A stretch of 64,000 bases of DNA, taken from positions 1 to 64,000 of the forward strand of contig CAZAFV010000004.1 of the NCBI GenBank assembly GCA_964484385.1. Direction: 5' to 3'. A program made the translations under genes and the position numbers. This stretch comes from Poriferisodalis sp964484385. GTDB taxonomy: Bacteria; Actinomycetota; Acidimicrobiia; Acidimicrobiales; Poriferisodalaceae. The notes beneath the pieces were generated by a model. The model made no database searches. It worked only from the letters and a program-made list of their open reading frames with translations, and was not told the DNA's origin. Positions 17,359 to 26,032 of this stretch are shown here, piece by piece; position 1 is the first letter of the stretch; each line of letters opens with the position of its first letter.

Positions 17359-18744
17359 ATGTTCTCTCAGGTGCGGCAGGCGCTCGACTCGCTCGCAGCG
17401 GCCCTCGACTGTGTCGAGGGTGCACCCACCGCCGATCTGCGCGAAGCGCTCGCGCTGGCCAAGCCGCTGCGCGCCCGGCTTGAGACGCTTGAGACCGCCG
17501 TTGCGTCGCAGATCGCGAAACGCGAGCGCCATGGCGACGGCGGTGCCGGGGTGCTGCACCAGATCGCCGCAGTCCCGCGTTCCGATGCAGCGCGCAACGT
17601 ACGAACGACTGCCGAGCTCGAGCAGTTGCCCACTGCCCAGTCCGCGCTGGCTGACGGTGAGATGTGTATGGCCAATGCCGCCCGCCTCGCCCGCGCCGCA
17701 CGCCGGACCAGCGCCGAGGCAGTGCAGGGCGACGCCGATCTGATGAACCTGGCAAAGACGCTGCCGCCTGATGAGTTTGCCCAGGCATCGGCGCGCTGGG
17801 CCGCGAAGCACGAGAGCGCTGCGAGCCTTGCCGAACGGCACCGTCGCAACCGGCGCAACCGCAACGTGCGCTTCTGGAACGGTGACGACGGCACTGTGCA
17901 GATGCGCGGTGCGTTCGACGCAGAGATGGGTGCTCGGATCCAGACCCGCATCCGCGACGAAGCCGAACGCCTCCGCCAAGCCGACCGTCGCCTACAGCGC
18001 GACGGCCCAGCAGACAACAGCGCGGTGCGCACCCGCGACCAGCGCATGGCAGACGCCCTCGACGGCATCCTCACTCACTCTGGCTCCGCGCCCACGGCCG
18101 CCGACGAACCCCCTCAAGGCGGCACCGCTGCGGGCAACGAGACGACCGGCTGCGGGCACGCGGCCGGCGACAGCACGGGCTCTGCGGGTCACAAAGCCCA
18201 AACGACCCAGATCATCGTGCGAGCCGACCTCGCAGACCTGCTCGACGATCACGGCGGCATCGGAGAGATCGCTGGCACCGGCCCGGTGCCCGCCAGCGTC
18301 ATCGACCGGCTCTGCTGCAACGCCGACATCTCCGTCGTGCTGTTCGGCAAAGAGCTCACACCCCTCTACGAGGCAGTCGCTGCACGAGCGCCCACCGCAG
18401 CCCAGCGCCGTGCCCTGATCGCCCGCGACGGCGCCTGCATTGGCTGCGGCGCCCCGCCCGGCGACTGCGAAGCGCACCACATCATCCCCTGGCTCTGTGG
18501 CGGTCCCACCAAGATCGACAACCTCGTGCTGGTGTGCTGGTCTTGCCACGACAAGATCCACGACCACAACTGGCAGGTCATCAAGCGCAACAATCGCTAC
18601 CGGCTCATACCGCCCGACGCGGAGTCGGCGCCCAACCCCGCCAGATCCAAGAAGCCGACCCCGCGCCGCAACCCTGCGCCGCTGCAAGACGCCGCGCCGA
18701 CCCACACACTCGATCTATCTCGCGAACCCGCCCTGTTCCCGTAG
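17359..18744 (+). CDS. DUF222 / HNH endonuclease protein (13E12-like)
   Basis: A 461-residue protein with the two-part layout common in actinobacteria: an N-terminal helical DUF222 region (to about 230) and a C-terminal HNH nuclease near residues 355-410. The HNH part has CIGCGAPPGDCEAHHIIPW, then GGPTKIDNLVLVCWSCH and KIHDHNW, giving two CxxC-type zinc pairs and the His-Asn-His catalytic set. A low-complexity Ala/Gly/Thr linker lies between. These multi-copy genes (13E12 repeat family in mycobacteria) behave like selfish or mobile-associated genes; the cellular role is not established. It follows an AT-rich patch and is convergent with sbcC. Confidence 0.88.
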   Translation: MFSQVRQALDSLAAALDCVEGAPTADLREALALAKPLRARLETLETAVASQIAKRERHGDGGAGVLHQIAAVPRSDAARNVRTTAELEQLPTAQSALADGEMCMANAARLARAARRTSAEAVQGDADLMNLAKTLPPDEFAQASARWAAKHESAASLAERHRRNRRNRNVRFWNGDDGTVQMRGAFDAEMGARIQTRIRDEAERLRQADRRLQRDGPADNSAVRTRDQRMADALDGILTHSGSAPTAADEPPQGGTAAGNETTGCGHAAGDSTGSAGHKAQTTQIIVRADLADLLDDHGGIGEIAGTGPVPASVIDRLCCNADISVVLFGKELTPLYEAVAARAPTAAQRRALIARDGACIGCGAPPGDCEAHHIIPWLCGGPTKIDNLVLVCWSCHDKIHDHNWQVIKRNNRYRLIPPDAESAPNPARSKKPTPRRNPAPLQDAAPTHTLDLSREPALFP

Positions 18745-18808
18745 CACGCACAACGGCAACATGGCCGTTCGAGCTAGGGACTCGGTGAGCGGTGCGTACC
18801 GCCTCCTC

Positions 18809-18828
18809 GAACGCGAGGCATCGCGTTT
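18809..18828. terminator. Candidate bidirectional terminator hairpin
   Basis: AACGCGA (18810-18816) and TCGCGTT (18821-18827) form a 7-bp stem with a 4-nt loop in the 108-bp gap between the convergent HNH and sbcC genes. There is no long T-run, so it is only a candidate. Confidence 0.35.
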
Positions 18829-18852
18829 CCTCGACCCACATCCATTTGGAAG

Positions 18853-21800
18853 TCAGAGTTCGGAGATCGCACCGACGCTGGTGTGGGAGCCCTTGTCGGT
18901 TCGGTGGACTTCGATGCCGGTGCGGATGCGTACACGCAACTCGGATACATGACTGATGAGGCCGACGGCACGACCGCCCTCACGCAGACGGTCCAGTTCG
19001 TCCATGGCGAGGTGCAGCGCTTCGCTGTCCAGGGTCCCGAATCCTTCATCGACAAACAGCACTTCGAGGCGCACGCCGCCGGTGCGAGCAGTCACCACAT
19101 CGGCGACACCGAGCGCCAGCGCCAGCGACGCTTGGAAGGTCTCGCCGCCCGAAAGCGTGGAGACCTCACGCTCCGCTCCGGTGTGAGCGTCGTGCACTCG
19201 CAGGCCGAGTCCTCCCTTGGCACCATGCCGCTCGCTCTCCCGATGGACGCTGAGCCGATATCGGCTGCCGGACATGGCACCAAGCCGTCTATTGGCGAAC
19301 TGGCATATCCGTTCCAAATAGGCCGACAGGATCCATCGCTGCAGGGACACCCTTGGAGCAAGTCGTCCACTACAGCGGTCGGCGACGGCGGTCCAAAGTT
19401 CGGCGTCGGCGAAAGCGCTGGCGTACTCGGCGTCCACTTCTCGATGGTCGTCGGCCCAGCCGCGAATTGCATCGCGCGCACTTGCGATCAGGGTGTGATG
19501 ATCTCCGGCCTCCTTGGCCATTACGCGCTCCGCGTTCGCCGCCTTTTCAGCGGCCTCAGTGTCGGGTCGATCATCCGGAAGGCACTGCAAGTCATCGGCA
19601 CCGAGGTCGCGTCGGGTGTCGCGCATTGCGTCGTCGTGGCTCTTCACTTCTTCCCGCAACTCGTCGCGCTCGGCGTCGTCGAGCAAGGCAGATCGGGCCT
19701 CATCAGCGGAGGCGAACGGAGACTTTTTGAGTTGGGCTTCGAGGGTGCCGGCCAATGTGTGGAGCGCGGTTCGAGCCTTCGTCTGTTCCCCAACGGAAGT
19801 CTGCAAGTCGCTGAGACACGATTCGACAGCTCGCAGAGCCGCCACAGCTTCGTCGGGGTCAACCTCGCCGATCGCTTGGCTGATCTTGGATCTCAATTCT
19901 CCGGCTTCGCGCTCTGCCCTCTCGGCCGCGTCGAGAGCGAGTGCCGCGTCGGTCTCAGCTCTGCTGGACTGCTGCCGAGCCGAGTTCTCTTGGCGCCGGT
20001 GGTATTCGCTCGCCTCCCGCAGTTCGTGCTGGTTGCCGGCTAGCTCGTTTGCCGCAGCCAACTCGGCGGCAGCAGATTCAGATTGTCTGGCCGCTGCGTC
20101 AGGATTATCGGCAGCGTCACCGGCCCGTCCGCGCAACTCATCAATCCGCGAGTTGATTCCCCGCAACACTTCTCTTGCACCGTCTTCGGCTTCGACGGCG
20201 CGCTCGACGGCAGCCGAAGCAGCTTCGAGATGCTCGTCGCGCACGGCGTCGTCGGCAGGCTCGGCCGGAATCGGATGCTCCGTCGATCCGCAAACTGGGC
20301 ATGGAACAGCGTCGAGCAGTTCGCCTGCGAGTACGGCGGCCATGCCGTCGAGGCGCCGCTCACGAAGGTCGAGCTCTTCCTTGCGACGCTCGAGGGTTGT
20401 CTGATTCGCGTCCCTCACAGACTTCTCGGCGGCGTCACGCTTGGGTGCCAGAGACTGAAGCTTCGCAGCCGCTGCTGCCTGCTCGTGAGCGCTCTCGGAA
20501 GTGGTCGTGAGCGCCGAGATCCGACCAGCGGCCGACTCGGCAGCTCGCAGTCCTGCTTCCGCGAAGACTCTCTTGAAATCATGCTCCTCAGCGGTTTCGC
20601 GCCGTGCTTGCTGCTGTTCAAGATGGCATGTGGCGGACTCTCGCTTGGCAGCAGCCTCGGACTCTCGCTTGCTTGCAGTGCAGGCGTCCTTGGCGAAGTT
20701 GCCGAGTTCGTCCAGACGGTCGGAGACCTGTCTGCCAATTGGAGCGAGATTCGTCTGCAGCGCTGGGTCGTCGACGGCGGGGATGGCGAGTTCATCCGGG
20801 AGGCTCAGCGCATCGGCCATGCATTCTCGCAGGGTTGCGTATTGCGCTGAGAGTTCGGCGGTGCACTGATCAAGCTCGCTGCGAGCGTCCGCTTCGTCAT
20901 CGAGCACTTGCCGTATCGCTTGAGCGTCGTCGGCCCGGCCAAGGGCTTCCCGTTTCGTGTCGATATTGGCCTCGGCGGCGACAAGTCTGCGCAGCAGCTT
21001 CTGAAGCCCATTGCGCCGATTCCAACGGCCAGCGAGCTGTCTCGCCTTGCTGTGGTCCTCGTTCGCCGCCTCGTACCTCGCATTGGCAGTCTTTGCGGCG
21101 TGAGCCGCATCGTCGGCGACCGATTGCGCTTGTTCGACGAGATCGTCGAGTTGGCTCTGATCGGCGGGCCACGGCGCATCGACCCGCTCGACGGCATCCG
21201 ACGAAGCCACTGAACCAAGGGCGGGCCGTGACGCATCGGTTGACTCGACGGCGTCCGACGAAGCGCCGGAGCTATGGACAGTGCCGTCGCGTAGTCCGCT
21301 GCTTTCGTCTGCGGGCGACACCTCACGCCACCGTTCGGCGGCCGTTCGACGCAGATCGTGGAGCCGTTCTTCGAGACCTGTCGCCGTTGTCCGGTGCCGT
21401 TCGGCCTCGGCGTCCAGCCAGCTTGCGGCCGATTCGTAGATCGAGGTTTCGAACAGCGTGAGCAGCAGCTTCTCGCGCTCCCCGGACGTGGATCGGAGTG
21501 CTCTCTCGAATCGGCCCTGCGGGAGCAGCACTACCTGCTGGAACTCTGAGGCGGTGAGGCCGAGCAACTGCACGACTTCTTGGTCGACTTCTGGGATCTT
21601 CTCCGCGACTGGTTGCCACGTCTCGCCCACGAGACGTTCGAGAGCAGCGCTGGCCTTCTCGCCGGTGGTTCCGCTGCCGCGCTTCTTGGCACGTTCGTGT
21701 GCTGGGACGCGGTGTATGCGCCAGCGATCGCCTTGGACGGTGAACTCCAGATCCGCCCAAGGCGACACCTCAAGCGGAGCGTGGTCTGAACGGAGCGTGT

Positions 21801-21987
21801 CATACGGGCGCGCCCCGGGGACCTCGCCGAACAATGCGAAGCACAGCGCGTCGAGCAGGAAGGTCTTGCCCGCACCCGTTCGCCCCCAGATGAGGAAGAG
21901 TCCCTCGCTGACGAGTTCGTCGAATTCGATCTCGACTTTGTCCGGGTAGGGACCCAGGGCGCAGAACGCGAGGCGGTGCGGCCTCAT
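18853..21987 (-). CDS. sbcC: Exonuclease SbcC, SMC/Rad50-like ATPase
   Basis: A 1044-residue Rad50-like ATPase, the partner of SbcD in trimming hairpins and protein-blocked DNA ends. Walker A is GRTGAGKTFLLDAL near residue 35; long coiled-coil arms follow, with a zinc hook VPCPVCGSTEHP near 558-569; the C-terminal half-site has the ABC signature TLSGGETFQASLALAL near 943 and Walker B VLFVDEGFGTLDSE near 980. Length is normal. The insert near 235-275 contains an imperfect 19-residue tandem repeat (SSDAVE.. and SSDAVERVDAPWPAD). Its ATG overlaps the sbcD stop (ATGA), so the two are translated together. Confidence 0.96.
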   Translation of the reverse strand: MRPHRLAFCALGPYPDKVEIEFDELVSEGLFLIWGRTGAGKTFLLDALCFALFGEVPGARPYDTLRSDHAPLEVSPWADLEFTVQGDRWRIHRVPAHERAKKRGSGTTGEKASAALERLVGETWQPVAEKIPEVDQEVVQLLGLTASEFQQVVLLPQGRFERALRSTSGEREKLLLTLFETSIYESAASWLDAEAERHRTTATGLEERLHDLRRTAAERWREVSPADESSGLRDGTVHSSGASSDAVESTDASRPALGSVASSDAVERVDAPWPADQSQLDDLVEQAQSVADDAAHAAKTANARYEAANEDHSKARQLAGRWNRRNGLQKLLRRLVAAEANIDTKREALGRADDAQAIRQVLDDEADARSELDQCTAELSAQYATLRECMADALSLPDELAIPAVDDPALQTNLAPIGRQVSDRLDELGNFAKDACTASKRESEAAAKRESATCHLEQQQARRETAEEHDFKRVFAEAGLRAAESAAGRISALTTTSESAHEQAAAAAKLQSLAPKRDAAEKSVRDANQTTLERRKEELDLRERRLDGMAAVLAGELLDAVPCPVCGSTEHPIPAEPADDAVRDEHLEAASAAVERAVEAEDGAREVLRGINSRIDELRGRAGDAADNPDAAARQSESAAAELAAANELAGNQHELREASEYHRRQENSARQQSSRAETDAALALDAAERAEREAGELRSKISQAIGEVDPDEAVAALRAVESCLSDLQTSVGEQTKARTALHTLAGTLEAQLKKSPFASADEARSALLDDAERDELREEVKSHDDAMRDTRRDLGADDLQCLPDDRPDTEAAEKAANAERVMAKEAGDHHTLIASARDAIRGWADDHREVDAEYASAFADAELWTAVADRCSGRLAPRVSLQRWILSAYLERICQFANRRLGAMSGSRYRLSVHRESERHGAKGGLGLRVHDAHTGAEREVSTLSGGETFQASLALALGVADVVTARTGGVRLEVLFVDEGFGTLDSEALHLAMDELDRLREGGRAVGLISHVSELRVRIRTGIEVHRTDKGSHTSVGAISEL
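21187..21265. repeat. Imperfect 57-bp-spaced repeat within sbcC
   Basis: CTCGACGGC(A/G)TCCGACGAAGC occurs at 21187 and again at 21244, an in-frame 57-bp offset. It encodes two similar 19-residue blocks in a coiled-coil insert. Confidence 0.6.
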
Positions 21988-23306
21988 GATTCGTCCATTC
22001 CCGCGGCTGCTTCGAGTGCAGACGTCAGCGCTTTCTTCTGCGCATCTGACGCATCAGCGCCCTGCTGGTCTGCCCAGAAGCGAAGCGCAAGATCGAGCGG
22101 ATTCTCCGAGTGTTCCACGGCGTGGGCCACGTCTTCGCTGCCGTTTCGAATCTGCCCGTCGGGCTGGTGTTCGAGCGTCACAGCGTGCTGAAAGCGAGTT
22201 TGGAGGAGCGCCATGGCTTGCAGGGGCAGTTCGGGGTCGGTGAGCAGGAAACGCACTCGATCCTGCTCGGCCTCGCTGAATGCCGCGCTGCCGAGCAGGT
22301 CGGCCATGCGGCCCCGCAACGTACGCAGCGGGCGGCCGACACCCAGCGGGACAACCTCAGTGCTGCATCGGCCCTCTGCGTTCATCTCGACGATGCGCAC
22401 CGACTTGGTGTCGTTCTCCTCAGAGAACGAGTAGGGGAGCGGGCTGCCGGAGTATGCGATACGGCCATCGTCGAAGGCTTGGCAGCGGTGCAGGTGGCCC
22501 AGTGCCACGTAGTCGAACCCGCCGAACACGTCTAGGCCCACCCTGTCGATGTTGCCGATGCTGAGATCGCGTTCGGAATCCGACGGAGTTGCCCCGTCCA
22601 CGAAGGTGTGCACCACCACGACGGTGCGAGTCGGACCACCGGCGGCCGCCGCCCTGCGGATCAGCGTTGTGGCGAGTTCCGTGACGTCGTGGTGGCTGGC
22701 GCGTCGGGTTGCCTCGGCCTCGGGAGACTGCCGCCCGGCTAGCAGGGCGATGGCCGGGTCGTGGCGATCGGCTCGGCGAGACCCTGCCGTCCCTGCTTTT
22801 TTTGCCGCCTTTGCCTCTGTTTCCTCAGCCTCTGCTTGCGCGGCGCCTGCCGCCTCAGCGTCTCCGTCGAGTTGGTCGAGGTGCTGGCGGGCCAGCAGCG
22901 GCTCGAGGTAGGGCACCGGATAGACCCTGACCGGCGGTCCGCCGTCGTCGGCTTCCAATTGCAGCGGTTCGACGCACCGGGCGACCGCGCCCCGGACGGC
23001 GACACCCGCCTGCTCGAGGATCCGGTCGGCAACTGCTACCCGGTTCGGCGAATCGTGGTTGCCGGCAATGGCGACAACCGTCGCGCCCGTTTCGCGCAGG
23101 CGTACCAAGGCCTCGTCGAACAGACGCACGGCATCGGTTGGCGGGATCGCCCGGTCGTACAAGTCACCCGCGATCACGACTAGGTCGACTCTGCGGTTCC
23201 TAGCCAGTTCGACGATCCGGTCAATGACCTCTTCCTGCTCGTGCATGAGCGATGCGCCGTGGAAGCTGCGGCCCAGGTGCCAATCGGACGTGTGCAGGAT
23301 GCGCAC
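21984..23306 (-). CDS. sbcD: Exonuclease SbcD, Mre11-like nuclease
   Basis: A 440-residue Mre11-type phosphodiesterase, nuclease subunit of SbcCD. The metal-binding motifs are all present: ILHTSDWHLGRSF, DLVVIAGDLYDR, VVAIAGNHDSPNR, VVVVHTFVDG and ALGHLHRCQ. A Lys/Glu/Ala-rich insert (about 170-190) interrupts the capping region. The C-terminal part LEHQPDGQIRNGSEDVAHAV onward would contact SbcC. The start GTG 23306 is placed by a TACTCT box 6 nt upstream. The ATGA overlap with sbcC makes a two-gene operon. No SOS box is visible upstream. Confidence 0.95.
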   Translation of the reverse strand: MRILHTSDWHLGRSFHGASLMHEQEEVIDRIVELARNRRVDLVVIAGDLYDRAIPPTDAVRLFDEALVRLRETGATVVAIAGNHDSPNRVAVADRILEQAGVAVRGAVARCVEPLQLEADDGGPPVRVYPVPYLEPLLARQHLDQLDGDAEAAGAAQAEAEETEAKAAKKAGTAGSRRADRHDPAIALLAGRQSPEAEATRRASHHDVTELATTLIRRAAAAGGPTRTVVVVHTFVDGATPSDSERDLSIGNIDRVGLDVFGGFDYVALGHLHRCQAFDDGRIAYSGSPLPYSFSEENDTKSVRIVEMNAEGRCSTEVVPLGVGRPLRTLRGRMADLLGSAAFSEAEQDRVRFLLTDPELPLQAMALLQTRFQHAVTLEHQPDGQIRNGSEDVAHAVEHSENPLDLALRFWADQQGADASDAQKKALTSALEAAAGMDES

Positions 23307-23312
23307 GGCCGC

Positions 23313-23318
23313 AGAGTA
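23313..23318 (-). promoter_or_regulatory. TACTCT -10 box for sbcDC
   Basis: On the minus strand TACTCT ends 6 nt before GTG 23306: a leaderless operon start. Confidence 0.6.
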
Positions 23319-23497
23319 CCGAGGGGCTGTGACGGGGAGCTTGGGGAATCGGGATTCCCATGGGTTGAAACAGTGCGATCACGTCGACTCGCCGGCTCTG
23401 TGCCAGCCAACTCCCGGTTCGTTAGTGTCCGCACACCGCCGGTCCCTGGCTCGGGGTCGGCGGATGAGCGTCACGGCTCGGAGCAGGGGAGATGTCG

Positions 23498-24352
23498 ATG
23501 AACACTGATTTCGAGTTGGAGCTGCTGAGTTCGGGGTGGGGCCTCATCGAGGGTCCGCGGGTGGACGAGCATGACAACCTCTATTTCTCCGATGTGCCCA
23601 ACGGCGGGGTGCGGCGGCGGAGGCCTGACGGTGAGATCGAGATCGTGGTCCCGAAGCGCCGGGGCGTGGGCGGCATGGTGCTGCACGCCGACGGCGGTGT
23701 GGTGGTGAGCGGGCGCAACATCCAGCACGTCACCGACGCCGGCTCGGAAGTGCTGTTCGCTCCCGAGGTCGCCGGTTTCAACGACATGCACACTGATTCG
23801 TTGGGGCGCGTCTACGTGGGCTCGCTGAGGCGCAACCCGTTCGATCTGTCGTCACCCGATGAGGCCGGCGAGCTATATCGCATCAACCTCGACGGCACTG
23901 CCGACGAGGTGTATGGCGACGTGCAGCTCACCAACGGCATCGGCTTCTCGCCTGACGGATCGCGGCTGTATCACTCCGACAGCATCCCGGGCAGAGTGTG
24001 GGTGTCTGATGTCGACGGCGATTCGGTGACCAACCGCCGGGAGTTCGTGCGCGAAGGCAAGGTGCCCGACGGCCTTGCCGTGGATGTCGAAGGCGGCGTG
24101 TGGGTCGCGCTGGCCGAAGGCGCACGCGTGCAGCGCTACACGCCCGAGGGCGAACCCGATCTCGCCGTTCCGGTTCCCGACCAGTTCGTCACCAGCGTCT
24201 GCTTCGGCGGCGCCGACATGTGTGATCTCTACATCGTGACCGCTGGGGCGTCGGAAGGCGGCGGCACGTCGGGCGGAGGCTGCATCTTCCGCACCCGCGC
24301 CCCTGTTGCCGGCGTCCCGACCCCGCTGGCCCGGGTGCGCTCGAGCCAGTGA
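23498..24352 (+). CDS. SMP-30/gluconolactonase-family protein
   Basis: A 284-residue SMP-30 beta-propeller, paralogous to the gene at 5961. Marks are LIEGPRVDEHDNLYFSDVPN (metal Glu), GGMVLHADGGVVVSG, VAGFNDMHTDSLGRVYVGSL (Asn), LTNGIGFSPDGSRLYHSDS and VWVSDVDGDSV. It would hydrolyse a lactone. ATG 23498 is preferred over 23492 because AGGGGAG is then 6 nt upstream. The alpha/beta hydrolase follows 25 bp later on the same strand, so the two are probably co-transcribed. Substrate unknown. Confidence 0.85.
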   Translation: MNTDFELELLSSGWGLIEGPRVDEHDNLYFSDVPNGGVRRRRPDGEIEIVVPKRRGVGGMVLHADGGVVVSGRNIQHVTDAGSEVLFAPEVAGFNDMHTDSLGRVYVGSLRRNPFDLSSPDEAGELYRINLDGTADEVYGDVQLTNGIGFSPDGSRLYHSDSIPGRVWVSDVDGDSVTNRREFVREGKVPDGLAVDVEGGVWVALAEGARVQRYTPEGEPDLAVPVPDQFVTSVCFGGADMCDLYIVTAGASEGGGTSGGGCIFRTRAPVAGVPTPLARVRSSQ

Positions 24353-24377
24353 AACTCGCGTCGATGGGAACAGTCCG

Positions 24378-25157
24378 GTGAGCAACATCTTCCGCTGGTC
24401 CTACGGGGCGCATGACGCACCGGTGCTGCTGTGCCTGCACGGCATTGGTTCGTGTGCGGATGCGTTCTTGGGTCAGCGCCCGCTGGCCGAGCGGCTCGGG
24501 ATGCGGCTGGTCGCGTGGGACGCTCCCGGCTACCGCTATTCGGCCGATCCCGCCAGTGCCCCTGGCATCGACGGCTGGGCTGACGCGGCTGCATCGCTGA
24601 TCACGGCTGAATCGGACGGCCCGGTCGCTGTGCTGGGCGTGTCGTGGGGCGGCGTCACGGCGACCCGTCTGGTGCTGCGGCACCCTGAGCTGGTCTCTGG
24701 GCTTGTCCTGGCCGACTCCAGTGCAGGTGCCGGCACGAAGCCCGAGCAGGCCGAAGCTATGCGGGCTCGAGCCGTCGATTTTGTGGATCTCGGCCCCGAG
24801 GGTTTTGCTGCGGCGCGGGCGCAGCGGCTGGTCAGCCCTGACGCCTCCGACGAACTCCGGGCTCACGTTGCCGACATGATGATCCCGTCAATCCGCATGC
24901 CCTGCTACCAGTGGGCGTGCGACTCGATGGCAGAGTCGAACCACTACCCGGAGCTCGAGCGCATCGCCGCGCCGACGCTGGTGGTGGTGGGCGAGCACGA
25001 CGAGGTCACGCCGCCCCGCACGTCACAACGGCTGGCGGAGGGCATCGCAGGCGCTCGTTACGCAGAGATCGCCGACGCCGGCCACCTCGCCAACCAAGAA
25101 CAGCCAAGCGCCTTCAACGACGCCATCGCCGAGTTCCTGGCGGACGCGACTGGTTGA
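24378..25157 (+). CDS. Alpha/beta hydrolase
   Basis: A 259-residue alpha/beta-hydrolase-fold esterase or thioesterase. Oxyanion segment LLCLHGIGSCADAF (HG), nucleophile elbow VAVLGVSWGGVTATR (GxSxG), acid in VVVGEHDEVTPP and base in IADAGHLANQEQP give a full Ser-Asp-His triad. GTG 24378 is the first start after the SMP-30 stop; the frame is open upstream but overlaps that gene. Context suggests that lactonase and hydrolase act in one degradative step series. Substrate unknown. Confidence 0.85.
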   Translation: MSNIFRWSYGAHDAPVLLCLHGIGSCADAFLGQRPLAERLGMRLVAWDAPGYRYSADPASAPGIDGWADAAASLITAESDGPVAVLGVSWGGVTATRLVLRHPELVSGLVLADSSAGAGTKPEQAEAMRARAVDFVDLGPEGFAAARAQRLVSPDASDELRAHVADMMIPSIRMPCYQWACDSMAESNHYPELERIAAPTLVVVGEHDEVTPPRTSQRLAEGIAGARYAEIADAGHLANQEQPSAFNDAIAEFLADATG

Positions 25158-25180
25158 GAACCCCGGTGTGACAGTGCCGC

Positions 25181-25960
25181 TCAGCGGGGAGGCAGCCGGA
25201 TGCCGCCGTCGACGCGGATCACCTCGCCGTTCATGTACGGGTTGGTGATGCACTCCATGACCATGAAGGCGAGCTCCTCGCCGTAGCCCAGACGCTTGGG
25301 AAACAGCACGCTCTGGCCCAGGTGTGCCTTGAACTGCTCAGACTGCTCGCCCTCGCCATAGATCGGCGTGTCGATGAGGCCCGGTGCGATCGTGTTGACG
25401 CGGATGCCGGTGGCGGACAGGTCGCGGGCGATCGGCAGGGTCATGCCCACCACGCCGCCCTTGGAGGCCGAGTAGGCGGCTTGGCCGATCTGGCCGTCGA
25501 AGGCTGCTACCGAGGCCATGTTGACGACCGCGCCGCGAGAGCCGTCTTCGTCGGCGGGCTCCGTCTTGGCCATGGCCGATGCCGCCTGGGCGAGCATGTT
25601 GAACGAACCGATGAGGTTCACGTTGATCACGAAGCGGAACTGCTCGAGATCCATGGGCACGTTGTTGCGGTCGATCGTGCGCCCGGCACGGCCCAACCCC
25701 GCCGAGTTGACCAGCGCACGCAGCGGCCCCATCTCCGATGCGGCATCCACGGCGGCACTCGCGTCATCAATGCTGGTGACGTCGCAGCGCACGAACAGCC
25801 CGCCGACCGACGATGCCACTTCGGCGCCGAGGTCGTCCTGCAGGTCGGCGATGACCACATGGGCTCCGGCTTCGGCGAGCTGGCGGGCGCTGGCCTCACC
25901 GATGCCCGACGCTCCGCCGGTGACGATGGCTGATGCTCCGCTGAGGTCAAGACGCGGCAT
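25181..25960 (-). CDS. SDR, 3-hydroxyacyl-CoA dehydrogenase-like
   Basis: A 259-residue SDR with the layout of type 2 3-hydroxyacyl-CoA dehydrogenases (HSD17B10-like). It has IVTGGASGIGEASAR, HVVIADLQDD (NAD-preferring Asp at the end of beta 2), RALVNSAGLGRAG, and the catalytic YSASKGGVVGM. The pattern of an N-terminal LDLSGASAIVTGGASG and C-terminal YMNGEVIRVDGGIRLPPR matches that group. It would oxidise a 3-hydroxyacyl-CoA with NAD. ATG 25960 has GGAGGA 6 nt upstream. It is convergent with the hydrolase gene and divergent from the MFS gene. Confidence 0.85.
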   Translation of the reverse strand: MPRLDLSGASAIVTGGASGIGEASARQLAEAGAHVVIADLQDDLGAEVASSVGGLFVRCDVTSIDDASAAVDAASEMGPLRALVNSAGLGRAGRTIDRNNVPMDLEQFRFVINVNLIGSFNMLAQAASAMAKTEPADEDGSRGAVVNMASVAAFDGQIGQAAYSASKGGVVGMTLPIARDLSATGIRVNTIAPGLIDTPIYGEGEQSEQFKAHLGQSVLFPKRLGYGEELAFMVMECITNPYMNGEVIRVDGGIRLPPR

Positions 25961-25997
25961 GTTGCTGTCCTCCAAGTCGTTTACGCCGGATCGAAGC

Positions 25998-26003
25998 TAG
26001 CGT
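25998..26003 (+). promoter_or_regulatory. TAGCGT -10 box for MFS gene
   Basis: TAGCGT lies 29 nt before the ATG at 26033, which has GGAGGG 7 nt upstream. The upstream ATG 26015 is 11 nt after the box; the SD favours 26033. Confidence 0.4.
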
Positions 26004-26032
26004 CGGCATCCGGTATGTCGGAGGGTCCCGCG

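Noticed and set aside
22796..22804. Run of seven T in sbcD as a phase-variable tract
   Set aside because: It encodes an in-frame Lys-rich linker and is short; one sequence gives no evidence of variation.
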